Source: Superficieibacter electus (lineage in GTDB: Bacteria > Pseudomonadota > Gammaproteobacteria > Enterobacterales > Enterobacteriaceae). From it: a DNA stretch of 64,000 nt. How positions within the stretch are numbered: the stretch's first letter is position 1; the number at the start of each line of letters is the position of its first letter. The notes beneath the pieces are model-generated. The model searched no databases and was not told where the DNA came from. It saw nothing but the letters and a program-made list of their open reading frames with translations. Made by a program: the position numbers and the translations under genes. The stretch lies in the NCBI RefSeq assembly GCF_002915575.1, contig NZ_PQGD01000008.1, positions 62,001-126,000 on the forward strand, written 5' to 3'. Shown in pieces: positions 31,493 through 39,494 of this stretch.

Positions 31493-32074
31493 ATGCAAAA
31501 CACTCTCAACGATCGTCAACAAATTACCGATTTACTCACTGGCTGGATGCATCGCGATCTGGGGGAATGGGATCAATTACGCGATCTGTTTCATCCGGAC
31601 GGCACTATTGAGATCACCTGGTTTGAAGGGCTGGGTAGCGATTTTGTGGATGGATCAATGCGCATGGGCGCATCAGACGTGCGCACCAAACACATGGTCG
31701 GTACGCCGGTCGTGACCTTTAACCCGACGGCGACGAAGGCCATCGTCGAGACCAACGCGATGATTATTGGCGAGCATGTGAAGCTGAATCTGGGCTGCGT
31801 CGGCCATAACCGCTTTTACGATATGGTGGAAAAACGCGACGGCGTGTGGAAACTGTTTAGACGCCAGAGTATTTATGACATGGCCAGCTTTACCTTCCCG
31901 CTCGGCGTGGTCGATATCGACCAAAACACGGTGGCGAAATACCCGCGTGAATATGCTGCGCTGGCGTATTTGCTGGAAAAAAGCGGCTTTCCGGTGCAAC
32001 GGGTTTTTGCGACGCGCGGGAGCGCGCTTGAAACGCAAATGAAAGCCGAAGCCAGACGCTGGCTGGAGGTCTGA
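31493..32074 (+). CDS. SnoaL-like (NTF2-fold) protein
   Basis: 193 residues; a SnoaL_4-type cone-shaped domain with the motif RDLGEWDQLRDLFHPDGTIEITWFEG and a C-terminal extension. Relatives are polyketide cyclases, dehydratases or small-molecule isomerases; the substrate here is unknown. Transcribed divergently from a LysR gene, so probably inducible by a small aromatic or similar compound (inference). GGAG lies upstream of the start. Confidence 0.75.
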   Translation: MQNTLNDRQQITDLLTGWMHRDLGEWDQLRDLFHPDGTIEITWFEGLGSDFVDGSMRMGASDVRTKHMVGTPVVTFNPTATKAIVETNAMIIGEHVKLNLGCVGHNRFYDMVEKRDGVWKLFRRQSIYDMASFTFPLGVVDIDQNTVAKYPREYAALAYLLEKSGFPVQRVFATRGSALETQMKAEARRWLEV

Positions 32075-32117
32075 AAACAGGGCAGGCAAAATCTACTGCA
32101 TAAACTACTTTATCTAA

Positions 32118-32139
32118 CGGGCGGTAGTCACTCCGCCCG
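32118..32139 (+). terminator. Hairpin after the SnoaL-like gene
   Basis: CGGGCGG (32118-32124) pairs with CCGCCCG (32133-32139). A likely terminator without a strong T-tract. Confidence 0.55.
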
Positions 32140-32313
32140 CATTATCATTTGTCTGTGATGACACGTAATCTCATCTCATTGGCAGATAATAATAATATCA
32201 TTATCTCATCTTTTATCGGCAGTAAGGTTATTGATTACCGCGTCTTATAACAAGCCGCTACGCTTATTATTCTGTGAGACAACGGTCTCTGATTTAATAA
32301 TAAGCACAGAAAA

Positions 32314-33147
32314 ATGCGACTTCATATTATATTCAAACAAAGCTACTTATTGCTGGCGGTTTTTTTATGGGGATGTACTGCCACTCCCCCCACCACTCAA
32401 AATCACGGATTAACCAGCGTCCGTGGGCCGGATAATTGTGAAGTGGGCTGTCCCACTGGCGGCAGTACGCAAACGGTGATCCGCGACGTTTATACGCTAA
32501 ACAACAATAGCAGCACCAAATTTGCCAACTGGGTCGCCTATAAAATTACTAAAACCAGCCAGGCCAGTAATCGGGCGCGGAACTGGAAAGCGGACCCCGA
32601 TTTGCCCGCCTCCGATACGCTTCCTCCCGCCGCCTATCAGAACGCGAATAAATTACTGGCGGTAGATCGCGGGCATCAGGCACCGCTCGCCAGCCTCGGC
32701 GGCAATACGGACTGGCAGGCGCTGAACTATCTCTCTAATATTACGCCGCAAAAGGCCGCGCTGAATCAGGGGGCGTGGAGTCGATTAGAGGATCAGGAGC
32801 GCGCGCTGGCAAATCGCAGCGATGTTTCTGCCGTGTATTCCGTTACCGGGCCGCTTTTTGAAAAAACGGGCGCGGCACTGCCTGCTCGCCCCGACGTGAT
32901 TATTCCGGATGCTTACTGGAAAATTATTTTTATTGGTACCCGTCCGGATAAAGGGAAATATGCTGCGTTTCTGCTGAAGCAATCAACGCCAAAAAACGCC
33001 AGTTTTTGTGATTATCAGGTAACGGTAAATACGATCGAGCAACAAACCAATCCGAAACTTACTATCTGGTCGGCATTACCGCAAAATATTGCTGAAATGA
33101 TTAAAAAGCAGAAAGGCACGTTAGCGCAGGAAATGGGGTGTCCCTGA
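32314..33147 (+). CDS. Serratia-type DNA/RNA non-specific endonuclease, predicted lipoprotein
   Basis: 277 residues, strongly similar along its length to Serratia marcescens NucA as I recall it (NNNSSTKFANWVAYKIT, DRGHQAPLASL, LNYLSNITPQK, LNQGAW, RLEDQER). The catalytic His121 in DRGH, Mg-binding Asn151 and Glu159 are present. The disulphide-forming cysteines (DNC...GC, FC...MGC) are also kept. The N-terminus carries a lipobox LWGC with Cys21, followed by Thr, which predicts an outer-membrane lipoprotein instead of a fully secreted enzyme. Likely role: degrading external nucleic acids for nutrients, or defence. Confidence 0.88.
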   Translation: MRLHIIFKQSYLLLAVFLWGCTATPPTTQNHGLTSVRGPDNCEVGCPTGGSTQTVIRDVYTLNNNSSTKFANWVAYKITKTSQASNRARNWKADPDLPASDTLPPAAYQNANKLLAVDRGHQAPLASLGGNTDWQALNYLSNITPQKAALNQGAWSRLEDQERALANRSDVSAVYSVTGPLFEKTGAALPARPDVIIPDAYWKIIFIGTRPDKGKYAAFLLKQSTPKNASFCDYQVTVNTIEQQTNPKLTIWSALPQNIAEMIKKQKGTLAQEMGCP

Positions 33148-33200
33148 GCGTAGGTATTTATCGGGCCAGAGGGATAGGGCGTGAGATCGTCCCCCATAAC

Positions 33201-33300
33201 ATGCCCGGCGGCGCTTCGCTTGCGCGGGCCTACGGGTTATGCATAACTTGTTGATATTTTGGATTTTATAGGCCGGGTAAGGCGAGGCCGCCACCCGGCA
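33201..33300. repeat. REP pair (BIME) after the nuclease gene
   Basis: Inverted REPs at 33201-33233 (ATGCCCGGCGGCGCTTCGC...GGGCCTAC) and 33268-33300 (ATAGGCCGGGTAAGGCG...CACCCGGCA). Confidence 0.85.
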
Positions 33301-33453
33301 TAAAGGCGCACATTGGCAAAAAAATCGTCATTGGCCTGGAAGCGAAACGCTATTATCTCCTTTGCACATAAGTAAACCTTATCGACTTCACATTTCTTCT
33401 CTCCGGTTCACCACGTCTTTCGCTTTAAAAAACCGCTGATTTCCGCATTTTTA

Positions 33454-33469
33454 TGTGACTTCCATCACG
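33454..33469 (+). promoter_or_regulatory. CRP site upstream of the KDGP-type operon
   Basis: TGTGACTTCCATCACG matches TGTGA-N6-TCACA with a single end mismatch. It is about 150 bp upstream of the first gene, as expected for a catabolic operon under carbon control. Confidence 0.72.
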
Positions 33470-33533
33470 CTAAACCAGTCAAAAATCATTATTCATTCCC
33501 ATTCTGTGGAACAGATCACTCTCTCCCCCCGCC

Positions 33534-33553
33534 TTTCCACTTCGAAGTGGAAA
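33534..33553. promoter_or_regulatory. Perfect 20-bp palindrome, candidate PRD-regulator operator
   Basis: TTTCCACTTCGAAGTGGAAA is an exact 20-bp palindrome lying between the CRP site and the first gene of the operon. It is a strong candidate binding site for the PRD activator encoded downstream (39495-41405), by analogy with MtlR/LicR-type regulators. Confidence 0.5.
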
Positions 33554-33621
33554 ACAACTCGCTACAAACTATTAACCTCCAACGGTAGTTTTACTCCAGA
33601 GCCAAAAACGGGGTACGACGA

Positions 33622-33960
33622 GTGAATAACGGAGCAGTCATTAACGACGCTGGAGAAAAGACGCAACAGATTGGCCAGCTTGCCGATCGTATATTGCCGC
33701 AGGTGTATGCGCTGTTGCGTCGTCATCACATTATTCCCAACGCCGTACAGGAACAGATGTTGACATCCCATGTCCGTGCGATGGCCCTCCGGTCGGTGAC
33801 CGGGGAGTCACTGCCGGAAGTCGATGCCAGCTTGTTTGAGGAAATTTCAGAAGAGTCGATGGCGCTTGCCCGCGACGTGGTCGCGGCATTCGGCAACCTT
33901 CCCGAGGAAGAAGCCTGGCTACTGTCGGTGCACTTCGAAGTCGCAAAAGAAAACCTTTAA
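33622..33960 (+). CDS. Small stand-alone PRD-domain protein
   Basis: 112 residues forming a single PTS-regulation domain; conserved-type histidines at 50 (LTSHVRAM) and 104 (LLSVHFEVAKEN) could be phosphorylated by HPr or EIIB. There is no DNA-binding domain. The start is GTG. It heads an operon with the DUF2620 gene 10 nt downstream. E. coli YhfY is a comparable lone PRD protein in an operon that also contains a DUF2620 protein (recalled). Probable role: sensing PTS state for the transporter or regulator. Confidence 0.75.
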   Translation: MNNGAVINDAGEKTQQIGQLADRILPQVYALLRRHHIIPNAVQEQMLTSHVRAMALRSVTGESLPEVDASLFEEISEESMALARDVVAAFGNLPEEEAWLLSVHFEVAKENL

Positions 33961-33970
33961 GGAGCAAAAG

Positions 33971-34333
33971 ATGGAACAGATTACCGTAGTGATTGGCGAT
34001 CGTTTGGGTAAGGGCCAGAAAGTTGCCGCCGGCGTGGAAAAAGCAGGTGGACGCGCGGTGGTCGTGCCGGGCGTGGCAGCGGATATGAAACTGGGCGATG
34101 TCATGAAAGCGGAAAACGCCACCTTCGGCATTTCGTTCTGCGGTAGCGGCGGCGCGGGTGCCATCACCGCGCAGAATAAATATGGCTATAAAGCCAAATA
34201 CGGCATGCGCTCGGTGGACGAAGGCGTGACCGCCATCAACGAAGGCTGCAATGTGCTGGGCTTCGGCTTTATGGACAAAGAAGAGCTGGGCGAGCGCCTG
34301 GTGCAGGCGTGGCAGAAGAAGCACGGCGCATAA
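33971..34333 (+). CDS. Glycine-rich SFCGS (DUF2620) family protein
   Basis: 120 residues; the hallmark loop is SFCGSGGAGAIT with Cys57 right after a beta strand, then NKYGYKAKYGMRSVDEGVTAINEG. An N-terminal beta strand (ITVVIGD) suggests a small alpha/beta fold. Function unknown; E. coli YhfU belongs to the same family and also sits beside a membrane transporter-like gene. The cysteine-glycine loop recalls the phosphocysteine loop of PTS EIIB proteins, but this is speculation. GGAG precedes the ATG; the longer upstream frame is a shadow of the PRD gene. Confidence 0.82.
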   Translation: MEQITVVIGDRLGKGQKVAAGVEKAGGRAVVVPGVAADMKLGDVMKAENATFGISFCGSGGAGAITAQNKYGYKAKYGMRSVDEGVTAINEGCNVLGFGFMDKEELGERLVQAWQKKHGA

Positions 34334-34335
34334 GC

Positions 34336-34635
34336 ATGAAAGAACAATTCACCACCACGGTGAGAGTGAAGGGCAAAGGTGAGGCCAAATCGCGCGCCTT
34401 TGCCGATGCCCTGAACCACGTTCAGGCGGCAGTGATGACGTCCTCGCCGCATATTTTACTGCGTATTGAGCCACAGGATGTGCAGGTCGTTCATGCGCAT
34501 GAAACGGTGCGTAAAGAAGCGTTTCTGTTCTTCTTTTTGCGCCGCGAAAGACGGACGTACAGCGTGGAGCTGGATGTCACCGTCAACGTGACCGCCATCG
34601 ATCTTGATAAGGTCGATTTCGTCACGCAACGCTGA
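34336..34635 (+). CDS. DUF4312 family protein
   Basis: 99 residues, soluble, alpha/beta; starts MKEQFTTTVRVKGKGEAKSR 2 nt after the preceding stop. His pair in VVHAHETVRKEAF and a basic FLRRERRTY segment. Function unknown; found as a unit with DUF4311, DUF4310 and DUF2620. A start nine codons upstream would overlap the DUF2620 gene and is less likely. Confidence 0.78.
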   Translation: MKEQFTTTVRVKGKGEAKSRAFADALNHVQAAVMTSSPHILLRIEPQDVQVVHAHETVRKEAFLFFFLRRERRTYSVELDVTVNVTAIDLDKVDFVTQR

Positions 34636-34657
34636 TCCTCACTAAAAGGGCGGAACC

Positions 34658-35434
34658 ATGTTCCTGATAATTTTAATAAAATCGCTCATCATCGGCGGCC
34701 TGGTCGGCGTCGGCGTGGGAGCCGGGGCTGCACGCATGTTTCATGCGCCCACCACACAAGGGATGGGGGCATTTCGTACGTTGGGCGAGCTGAACTCCTG
34801 CGAAGGCGATCCGGCATCTCACTTCTCATTTGGCCTCGGTTTCTTCTTTAACGCCTGGGCATCGTCGGTCGCGGCAGGGTCATTCACCCAGGATGTCGAT
34901 CACCGCATTATCCCTAACTGGGGCGCAGCGGCGCTGATGATTAAAAACCGTAACGTCGGCGAAACGCTGCACGATCCGAAAAAAATGGCGATCGCCTGCG
35001 GTATCATCGGCACCCTTGTCGTGACCTTCCTTAACCTCACCGCATCCTCGGTACCGGAATCCTTACAGGTTACCGCCGTCAAAGTGCTGGTGCCCGCCGC
35101 TAACCTGCTGGTCAACACCGTCATGCCGGTGATCTTCTGGCTGGCGGCCATTGATGCGGGTAAAAAATCGGGCTTCTGGGCCACCATTTTCGGCGGGGCC
35201 GCGCAGTTAATCATGGGTAACGCCGTGCCGGGCCTGGTGCTGGGGATACTGATTGGTAAAGGCGTGGAAGAGAGCGGCTGGAACCGCGTCACCAAAGTGA
35301 TGATGGCGGCAATTGTCGCGCTGTTCGTGCTGAGCGCCTTCTTCCGTGGCTTCGACATGAAAATGATCGAATCCTTCCATCTGACCGTGCCGAACTGGCT
35401 CGATCTGATCCACAACTCGCTCAGCGGCAAATAA
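34658..35434 (+). CDS. DUF4311 membrane protein, putative transporter subunit
   Basis: 258 residues with about six to seven hydrophobic segments rich in Gly and Ala (near 1-27, 50-70, 105-130, 145-165, 175-205 and 212-232). A conserved-looking loop GELNSCEGDPASHFSFG follows the first helix. No ATPase, no PTS motif and no known transporter signature. With DUF4310 it probably forms the membrane part of an uncharacterised uptake system. SD: GGGCGG upstream. Confidence 0.8.
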   Translation: MFLIILIKSLIIGGLVGVGVGAGAARMFHAPTTQGMGAFRTLGELNSCEGDPASHFSFGLGFFFNAWASSVAAGSFTQDVDHRIIPNWGAAALMIKNRNVGETLHDPKKMAIACGIIGTLVVTFLNLTASSVPESLQVTAVKVLVPAANLLVNTVMPVIFWLAAIDAGKKSGFWATIFGGAAQLIMGNAVPGLVLGILIGKGVEESGWNRVTKVMMAAIVALFVLSAFFRGFDMKMIESFHLTVPNWLDLIHNSLSGK

Positions 35435-35445
35435 CGGAGACGGCA

Positions 35446-36090
35446 ATGGAACAGAATAAAGGGTTTTGGTATGCCGACTGGTCGTTCCCGATCTTCGTTG
35501 GTCTGCTCTCATCCGGCGTGTTTGCCGGGACGCACATGTACTACCTCTACGGTATTGGCGCGTTTAACGAAGTAGCGTTTGTCTCCATGCTGCGTGCGGG
35601 CATTGATACCGGCGCGTATGGCGCGGTAGCGGCCTTTGGTGCCAGCTTCCTGTTCGCGCGGATTATCGAAGGCTCGCTGGTCGGCATTCTCGACATTGGC
35701 GGGGCGATCCAGACCGGCGTGGGCCTCGGGGTTCCGGCGCTGTTACTGGGCGCGGGCATTATGTTTCCGGTGACCAACTTTATTGCGTCGCTGATCACCG
35801 GGCTGGTGATTGGTTTGGCGATTGGCTACCTGATCATCCTGGCGCGTAAGTTCACCATCAACCAGAGCGACTCCACCTATGGCGCGGACGTGATGATGGG
35901 CGCGGGCAATGCTTCCGGTCGCTTCCTCGGCCCGCTGATTATTCTCAGCGCGATGGCGGCGTCGATCCCCATCGGCATCGGCTCGCTGGTCGGGGCGCTG
36001 CTGTTTTATATCTGGCAGAAGCCGATCACTGGCGGGGCGATCCTCGGCGCGATGATTTTAGGCTCCATTTTCCCGGTCGCCATCAGTTAA
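35446..36090 (+). CDS. DUF4310 membrane protein, putative transporter subunit
   Basis: 214 residues, about six membrane helices with many glycines (VGLGVPALLLGAGIMFPV, IASLITGLVIGLAIGYLI). It lies 11 nt after DUF4311, with CGGAGACGG as ribosome-binding site. Function unknown; always seen in my recollection next to DUF4311/4312 and catabolic enzymes for amino-sugar acids. Likely partner of DUF4311. Confidence 0.8.
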   Translation: MEQNKGFWYADWSFPIFVGLLSSGVFAGTHMYYLYGIGAFNEVAFVSMLRAGIDTGAYGAVAAFGASFLFARIIEGSLVGILDIGGAIQTGVGLGVPALLLGAGIMFPVTNFIASLITGLVIGLAIGYLIILARKFTINQSDSTYGADVMMGAGNASGRFLGPLIILSAMAASIPIGIGSLVGALLFYIWQKPITGGAILGAMILGSIFPVAIS

Positions 36091-36132
36091 CCCGTGCGGG
36101 CGCTCTTGCGCCCGCCTCTACAGGAGAGAGTT

Positions 36133-37266
36133 ATGTTTGATGTACTCCTGCGCCGTGCGCGTCTGGTCGACGATACCGTGACCGATATCGCTCTGCTGGA
36201 CGGTAAAATTGCGGCGCTGGGTGAGATTACTGGTTCAGCATCGACTGAAATCGACCTTCAGGGCGAATACTACGTCAGCGCAGGCTGGATTGATTCTCAC
36301 GTTCACTGCTATCCCAACTCGCCGATTTACCATGACCAGCCGGACAGCATCGGCATTGCGACCGGCGTCACCACCGTGATCGATGCCGGCAGCACCGGCG
36401 CGGATGATATTGATGATTTTTACGCCATCACCCGCCAGGCAACGACGGACGTTTACGCGCTGCTGAATATCTCCCGCGTCGGGCTGATTGCGCAGAACGA
36501 ACTGGCGAACATGACGAATATCGACCGCGACGCTGTGCGCGAGGCGGTTAAACGCTACCCGGATTTTATTGTCGGCCTGAAAGCGCGGATGAGCAGCAGC
36601 GTGGTCGGCGACAACGGCATCACGCCGCTGGAACACGCGAAAGTCATGCAGCAGGAGAACGGCGACTTACCGCTGATGGTACATATCGGCAACAATCCAC
36701 CGGATTTGGATGATATTGCCGAACGGCTGACCTGCGGCGACATCATTACCCATTGCTATAACGGCAAACCGAATCGCATCCTGACGCCGGCGGGTGAATT
36801 GCGCGCCTCCGTCACCCGCGCCATTCAGCGCGGCGTGCGGCTGGATGTGGGTCACGGTACCGCCAGCCTCAGCTTTGCGGTGGCAGAGAAAGCCATCAGC
36901 ATGGGCATTCTGCCGCACACCATCAGTTCAGATATTTACTGTCGCAACCGGATCAACGGGCCGGTGTATTCGCTCGCAAACGTGATGTCGAAATTCCTCG
37001 CCATCGGGATGTCGCTGCCGCAGGTGATTGAGTGCGTAACCGCCAGCGCGGCAGACGGGCTGCGACTGAAAAACAAAGGGCGGCTGGCCGTTGGCTATGA
37101 CGCCGACCTCACCATTTTTACCCTGAAACGCCAGCCCACGCTGCTGGTGGATGCGGAAAACAACAGCTTACAGGCTGAAAAATTACTGGTCCCGCTTGCC
37201 GCCGTGCGCGCGGGCGCGATTTATCCGACCGAACAAGGGAGTGCGGAAGATGCCTTCAATTTATGA
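36133..37266 (+). CDS. Amidohydrolase/deacetylase-family metalloenzyme
   Basis: 377 residues of the dihydroorotase/adenine-deaminase-like amidohydrolase group. The HxH metal motif is DSHVHCYPN (His56, His58). A candidate carbamylated lysine lies in VGLKARMSSS; later ligands are in MVHIGNN, ITHCYNG and the Asp of ISSDIYC. The substrate is not known; a deacylation or lactam opening that feeds the following ammonia-lyase is plausible. The start is fixed by AGGAGAGAG seven nt upstream. Its 3' end overlaps the next gene by 17 nt. Confidence 0.83.
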   Translation: MFDVLLRRARLVDDTVTDIALLDGKIAALGEITGSASTEIDLQGEYYVSAGWIDSHVHCYPNSPIYHDQPDSIGIATGVTTVIDAGSTGADDIDDFYAITRQATTDVYALLNISRVGLIAQNELANMTNIDRDAVREAVKRYPDFIVGLKARMSSSVVGDNGITPLEHAKVMQQENGDLPLMVHIGNNPPDLDDIAERLTCGDIITHCYNGKPNRILTPAGELRASVTRAIQRGVRLDVGHGTASLSFAVAEKAISMGILPHTISSDIYCRNRINGPVYSLANVMSKFLAIGMSLPQVIECVTASAADGLRLKNKGRLAVGYDADLTIFTLKRQPTLLVDAENNSLQAEKLLVPLAAVRAGAIYPTEQGSAEDAFNL

Positions 37267-38368
37267 GAAGTACGGTTTAAAACAGGTGATTAACACCTCC
37301 GGGCGCATGACGGCGCTCGGCGTGTCCACGCCGCGCCCGGAAGTGGTGCAGGCGGCGATGGACGGCATGAATCACTATTTCGAGATGAAAGATCTGGTCA
37401 ACAAAACCGGCGACTACATTGCGCAACTGCTGGACGTGGAAGGTGCGACGGTGGTCTCCTGCGCCTCCGCGGGCATCGCGCAGTCCGTGGCCGCCGTGCT
37501 GGTGAAAGACAGCGACTGGCTGCTGGAAAACCTGCACGTCACGCCGGTTGAGAACAACGACATCGTGCTGCCGAAAGGCCATAACGTGAATTTCGGCGCG
37601 CCGGTTGGCACCATGGTGGCGCTGGGCGGCGGTAAAGTCGTCGAAGCGGGCTATGCCAACGAATGCTCTGCCGATCAACTGGCCGCGGCCATTACCCCGC
37701 GCACTGCCGCCATTCTGTATATCAAATCCCATCACTGCGTGCAGAAAAGCATGCTTAGCGTAGAGCAGGCGGCAGTGGTGGCGCGTAAGCACGATCTGCC
37801 GTTAATTGTTGATGCCGCGGCAGAAGAGGATCTGCATGCGTATTACCGTGCGGGCGCGGATCTGGTGATCTACAGCGGCGCGAAAGCGATTGAAGGGCCG
37901 ACCAGCGGACTGGTGATCGGCAAAACCCAGTACGTTGAATGGGTGAAACGCCAGACGGCGGGCATTGGACGCGCGATGAAGGTGGGTAAAGAAGGCATTC
38001 TCGGACTCACCTGTGCGATTGAGCACTATCTCAACGCCGAGAAAGAAAGCGGGGCGGAGATGGTCGAAAAAATGACCCCATTCATTGATGCACTGAATGC
38101 GCTTAACGGCATCACCGCCCGCGTAGTGTGGGACAGCGCCGGGCGCGATATCGCCCGCGCCGAGATCAAATTTGACGAGTCTGTCACCGGCATTGCGACG
38201 GGGGAACTGGTCACCGCGCTGAAACAGGGCGAATACGCGATTTATTTCCGTGGCTATAAAGCCAATGAAGGGATTATTGAAGCCGACGTGCGCAGTGTGA
38301 ACGCCGCCCAACTGGAGATTGTGGCTCGCCGCATTGCCGAGGTTATTAATCAGGAGAAAACCGCATGA
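37250..38368 (+). CDS. DgaE-like PLP-dependent ammonia-lyase
   Basis: 372 residues, SelA-like fold. By similarity to Salmonella DgaE it should convert D-glucosaminate 6-phosphate to 2-keto-3-deoxy-6-phosphogluconate and ammonia. The probable PLP lysine is K212 in SGAKAIEGPTSG, with Asp188 (IVDAAAEED) for the pyridine nitrogen. Overlap with the gene before it and an ATGA junction with the gene after it show tight coupling. Exact substrate here is unproven. Confidence 0.83.
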   Translation: MPSIYEKYGLKQVINTSGRMTALGVSTPRPEVVQAAMDGMNHYFEMKDLVNKTGDYIAQLLDVEGATVVSCASAGIAQSVAAVLVKDSDWLLENLHVTPVENNDIVLPKGHNVNFGAPVGTMVALGGGKVVEAGYANECSADQLAAAITPRTAAILYIKSHHCVQKSMLSVEQAAVVARKHDLPLIVDAAAEEDLHAYYRAGADLVIYSGAKAIEGPTSGLVIGKTQYVEWVKRQTAGIGRAMKVGKEGILGLTCAIEHYLNAEKESGAEMVEKMTPFIDALNALNGITARVVWDSAGRDIARAEIKFDESVTGIATGELVTALKQGEYAIYFRGYKANEGIIEADVRSVNAAQLEIVARRIAEVINQEKTA

Positions 38369-39105
38369 AACTCACCCCAAACTTTTACCGTGACCGCGTG
38401 TGCCTGAACGTGCTGGCAGGCTCCAGAGCTAACGCCAGCGCCATCTATGAAGCGGCGGAAGGCCATGTACTGGTGGGCGTGCTTTCCAAAAACTATCCCG
38501 ACGTGGCGAGCGCGGTGGCCGATATGCGCGAGTACGCGGTGCTGATTGATAACGCGCTTTCCGTGGGGCTGGGAGCGGGCGATCCGAATCAGTCGGCGGT
38601 GGTCAGCGCCATTTCGCGCGAGGTACAGCCGCAGCACGTCAACCAGGTATTCACCGGCGTGGCGACCAGCCGGGCGCTACTGGGGCAGAACGAAACGGTG
38701 GTGAACGGTCTGGTGTCGCCAACGGGAACGCCGGGCAAAGTGAAAATCTCCACCGGCCCGCTCAGCAGCGGCACGGCGGACGGCATTGTGCCGGTAGAAA
38801 CGGCCATCGCGCTGTTGAAAGATATGGGTGGCAGTTCAATCAAATACTTCCCGATGGGCGGCCTGCAATGCCGTGACGAATACCAGGCGGTGGCAGAAGC
38901 CTGCGCCCGCCACGATTTCTGGCTGGAGCCGACCGGCGGTATCGATCTTAAGAACTTCGGCGAAATTTTGCAGATTGCGCTGGACGCCGGGGTAAGCAAA
39001 ATCATTCCTCACATTTATAGTTCGATTATTGATAAGGTGAGTGGCGATACCCGTCCTGACGATGTGCGCCAGTTGCTGGCTATCACGAGGCAGTTGGTGG
39101 GGTAA
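38365..39105 (+). CDS. KDGP aldolase (DgaF-like)
   Basis: 246-residue class I aldolase of the DgaF type, expected to cleave 2-keto-3-deoxy-6-phosphogluconate into pyruvate and glyceraldehyde 3-phosphate. The likely Schiff-base lysine is in GGSSIKYFPMGG. The start overlaps the preceding stop (ATGA). It ends the catabolic operon; a repeat array separates it from the regulator. Confidence 0.85.
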   Translation: MKLTPNFYRDRVCLNVLAGSRANASAIYEAAEGHVLVGVLSKNYPDVASAVADMREYAVLIDNALSVGLGAGDPNQSAVVSAISREVQPQHVNQVFTGVATSRALLGQNETVVNGLVSPTGTPGKVKISTGPLSSGTADGIVPVETAIALLKDMGGSSIKYFPMGGLQCRDEYQAVAEACARHDFWLEPTGGIDLKNFGEILQIALDAGVSKIIPHIYSSIIDKVSGDTRPDDVRQLLAITRQLVG

Positions 39106-39120
39106 CCACCCTCACCCCAG

Positions 39121-39418
39121 CCCTCTCCCTGAGGGAGAGGGAGAAACCCCCCCCCGCTCCGGCGTTTGTGTTGAGGGGCCGGGTGAGGGGGCCCCCCGCC
39201 CAACCCGGCCAGAGGCGTTGGCCTTTAGTCCCCTCTCCCTCAGGGAGAGGGTCAGGGTGAGGGGGCGCGCCACCCAACCCGGCCAGAGGCATTGGCCTTT
39301 AGTCCCCTCTCCCTGAGGGAGAGGGTCAGGGTGAGGGGGAGCTCCACCCAACCCGGCCAGAGGCGTTGGCCTTTAGTCCCCTCTCCCTGAGGGAGAGGGT
39401 CAGGGTGAGGGGGAACCT
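39121..39418 (+). repeat. 74-bp tandem repeat array with strong hairpins
   Basis: Three consecutive units of exactly 74 bp (39197-39270, 39271-39344, 39345-39418) contain AACCCGGCCAGAGGC, GGCCTTTAGTCCC and the hairpin CCCTCTCCCTGAGGGAGAGGG, followed by TCAGGGTGAGGGGG. A degenerate unit with its own hairpin precedes them (39121-39141). Unit 1 has a compensating CAGG variant in the loop. It fills the 389-bp gap between aldolase and regulator and probably ends transcription or protects mRNA 3' ends. Confidence 0.9.
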
Positions 39419-39494
39419 CATCAGACCAGGCCTGAGCTATGCGCTTTCCTCACGAGAAGAGGAAAATCGATCCGCGATACAAGAGGATAACGAC

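Noticed and set aside
39197-39418. Possible CRISPR or minisatellite coding region
   Set aside because: Whole 74-bp units are repeated without variable spacers, and the hairpin cores match other intergenic sites, so it is a non-coding tandem repeat.
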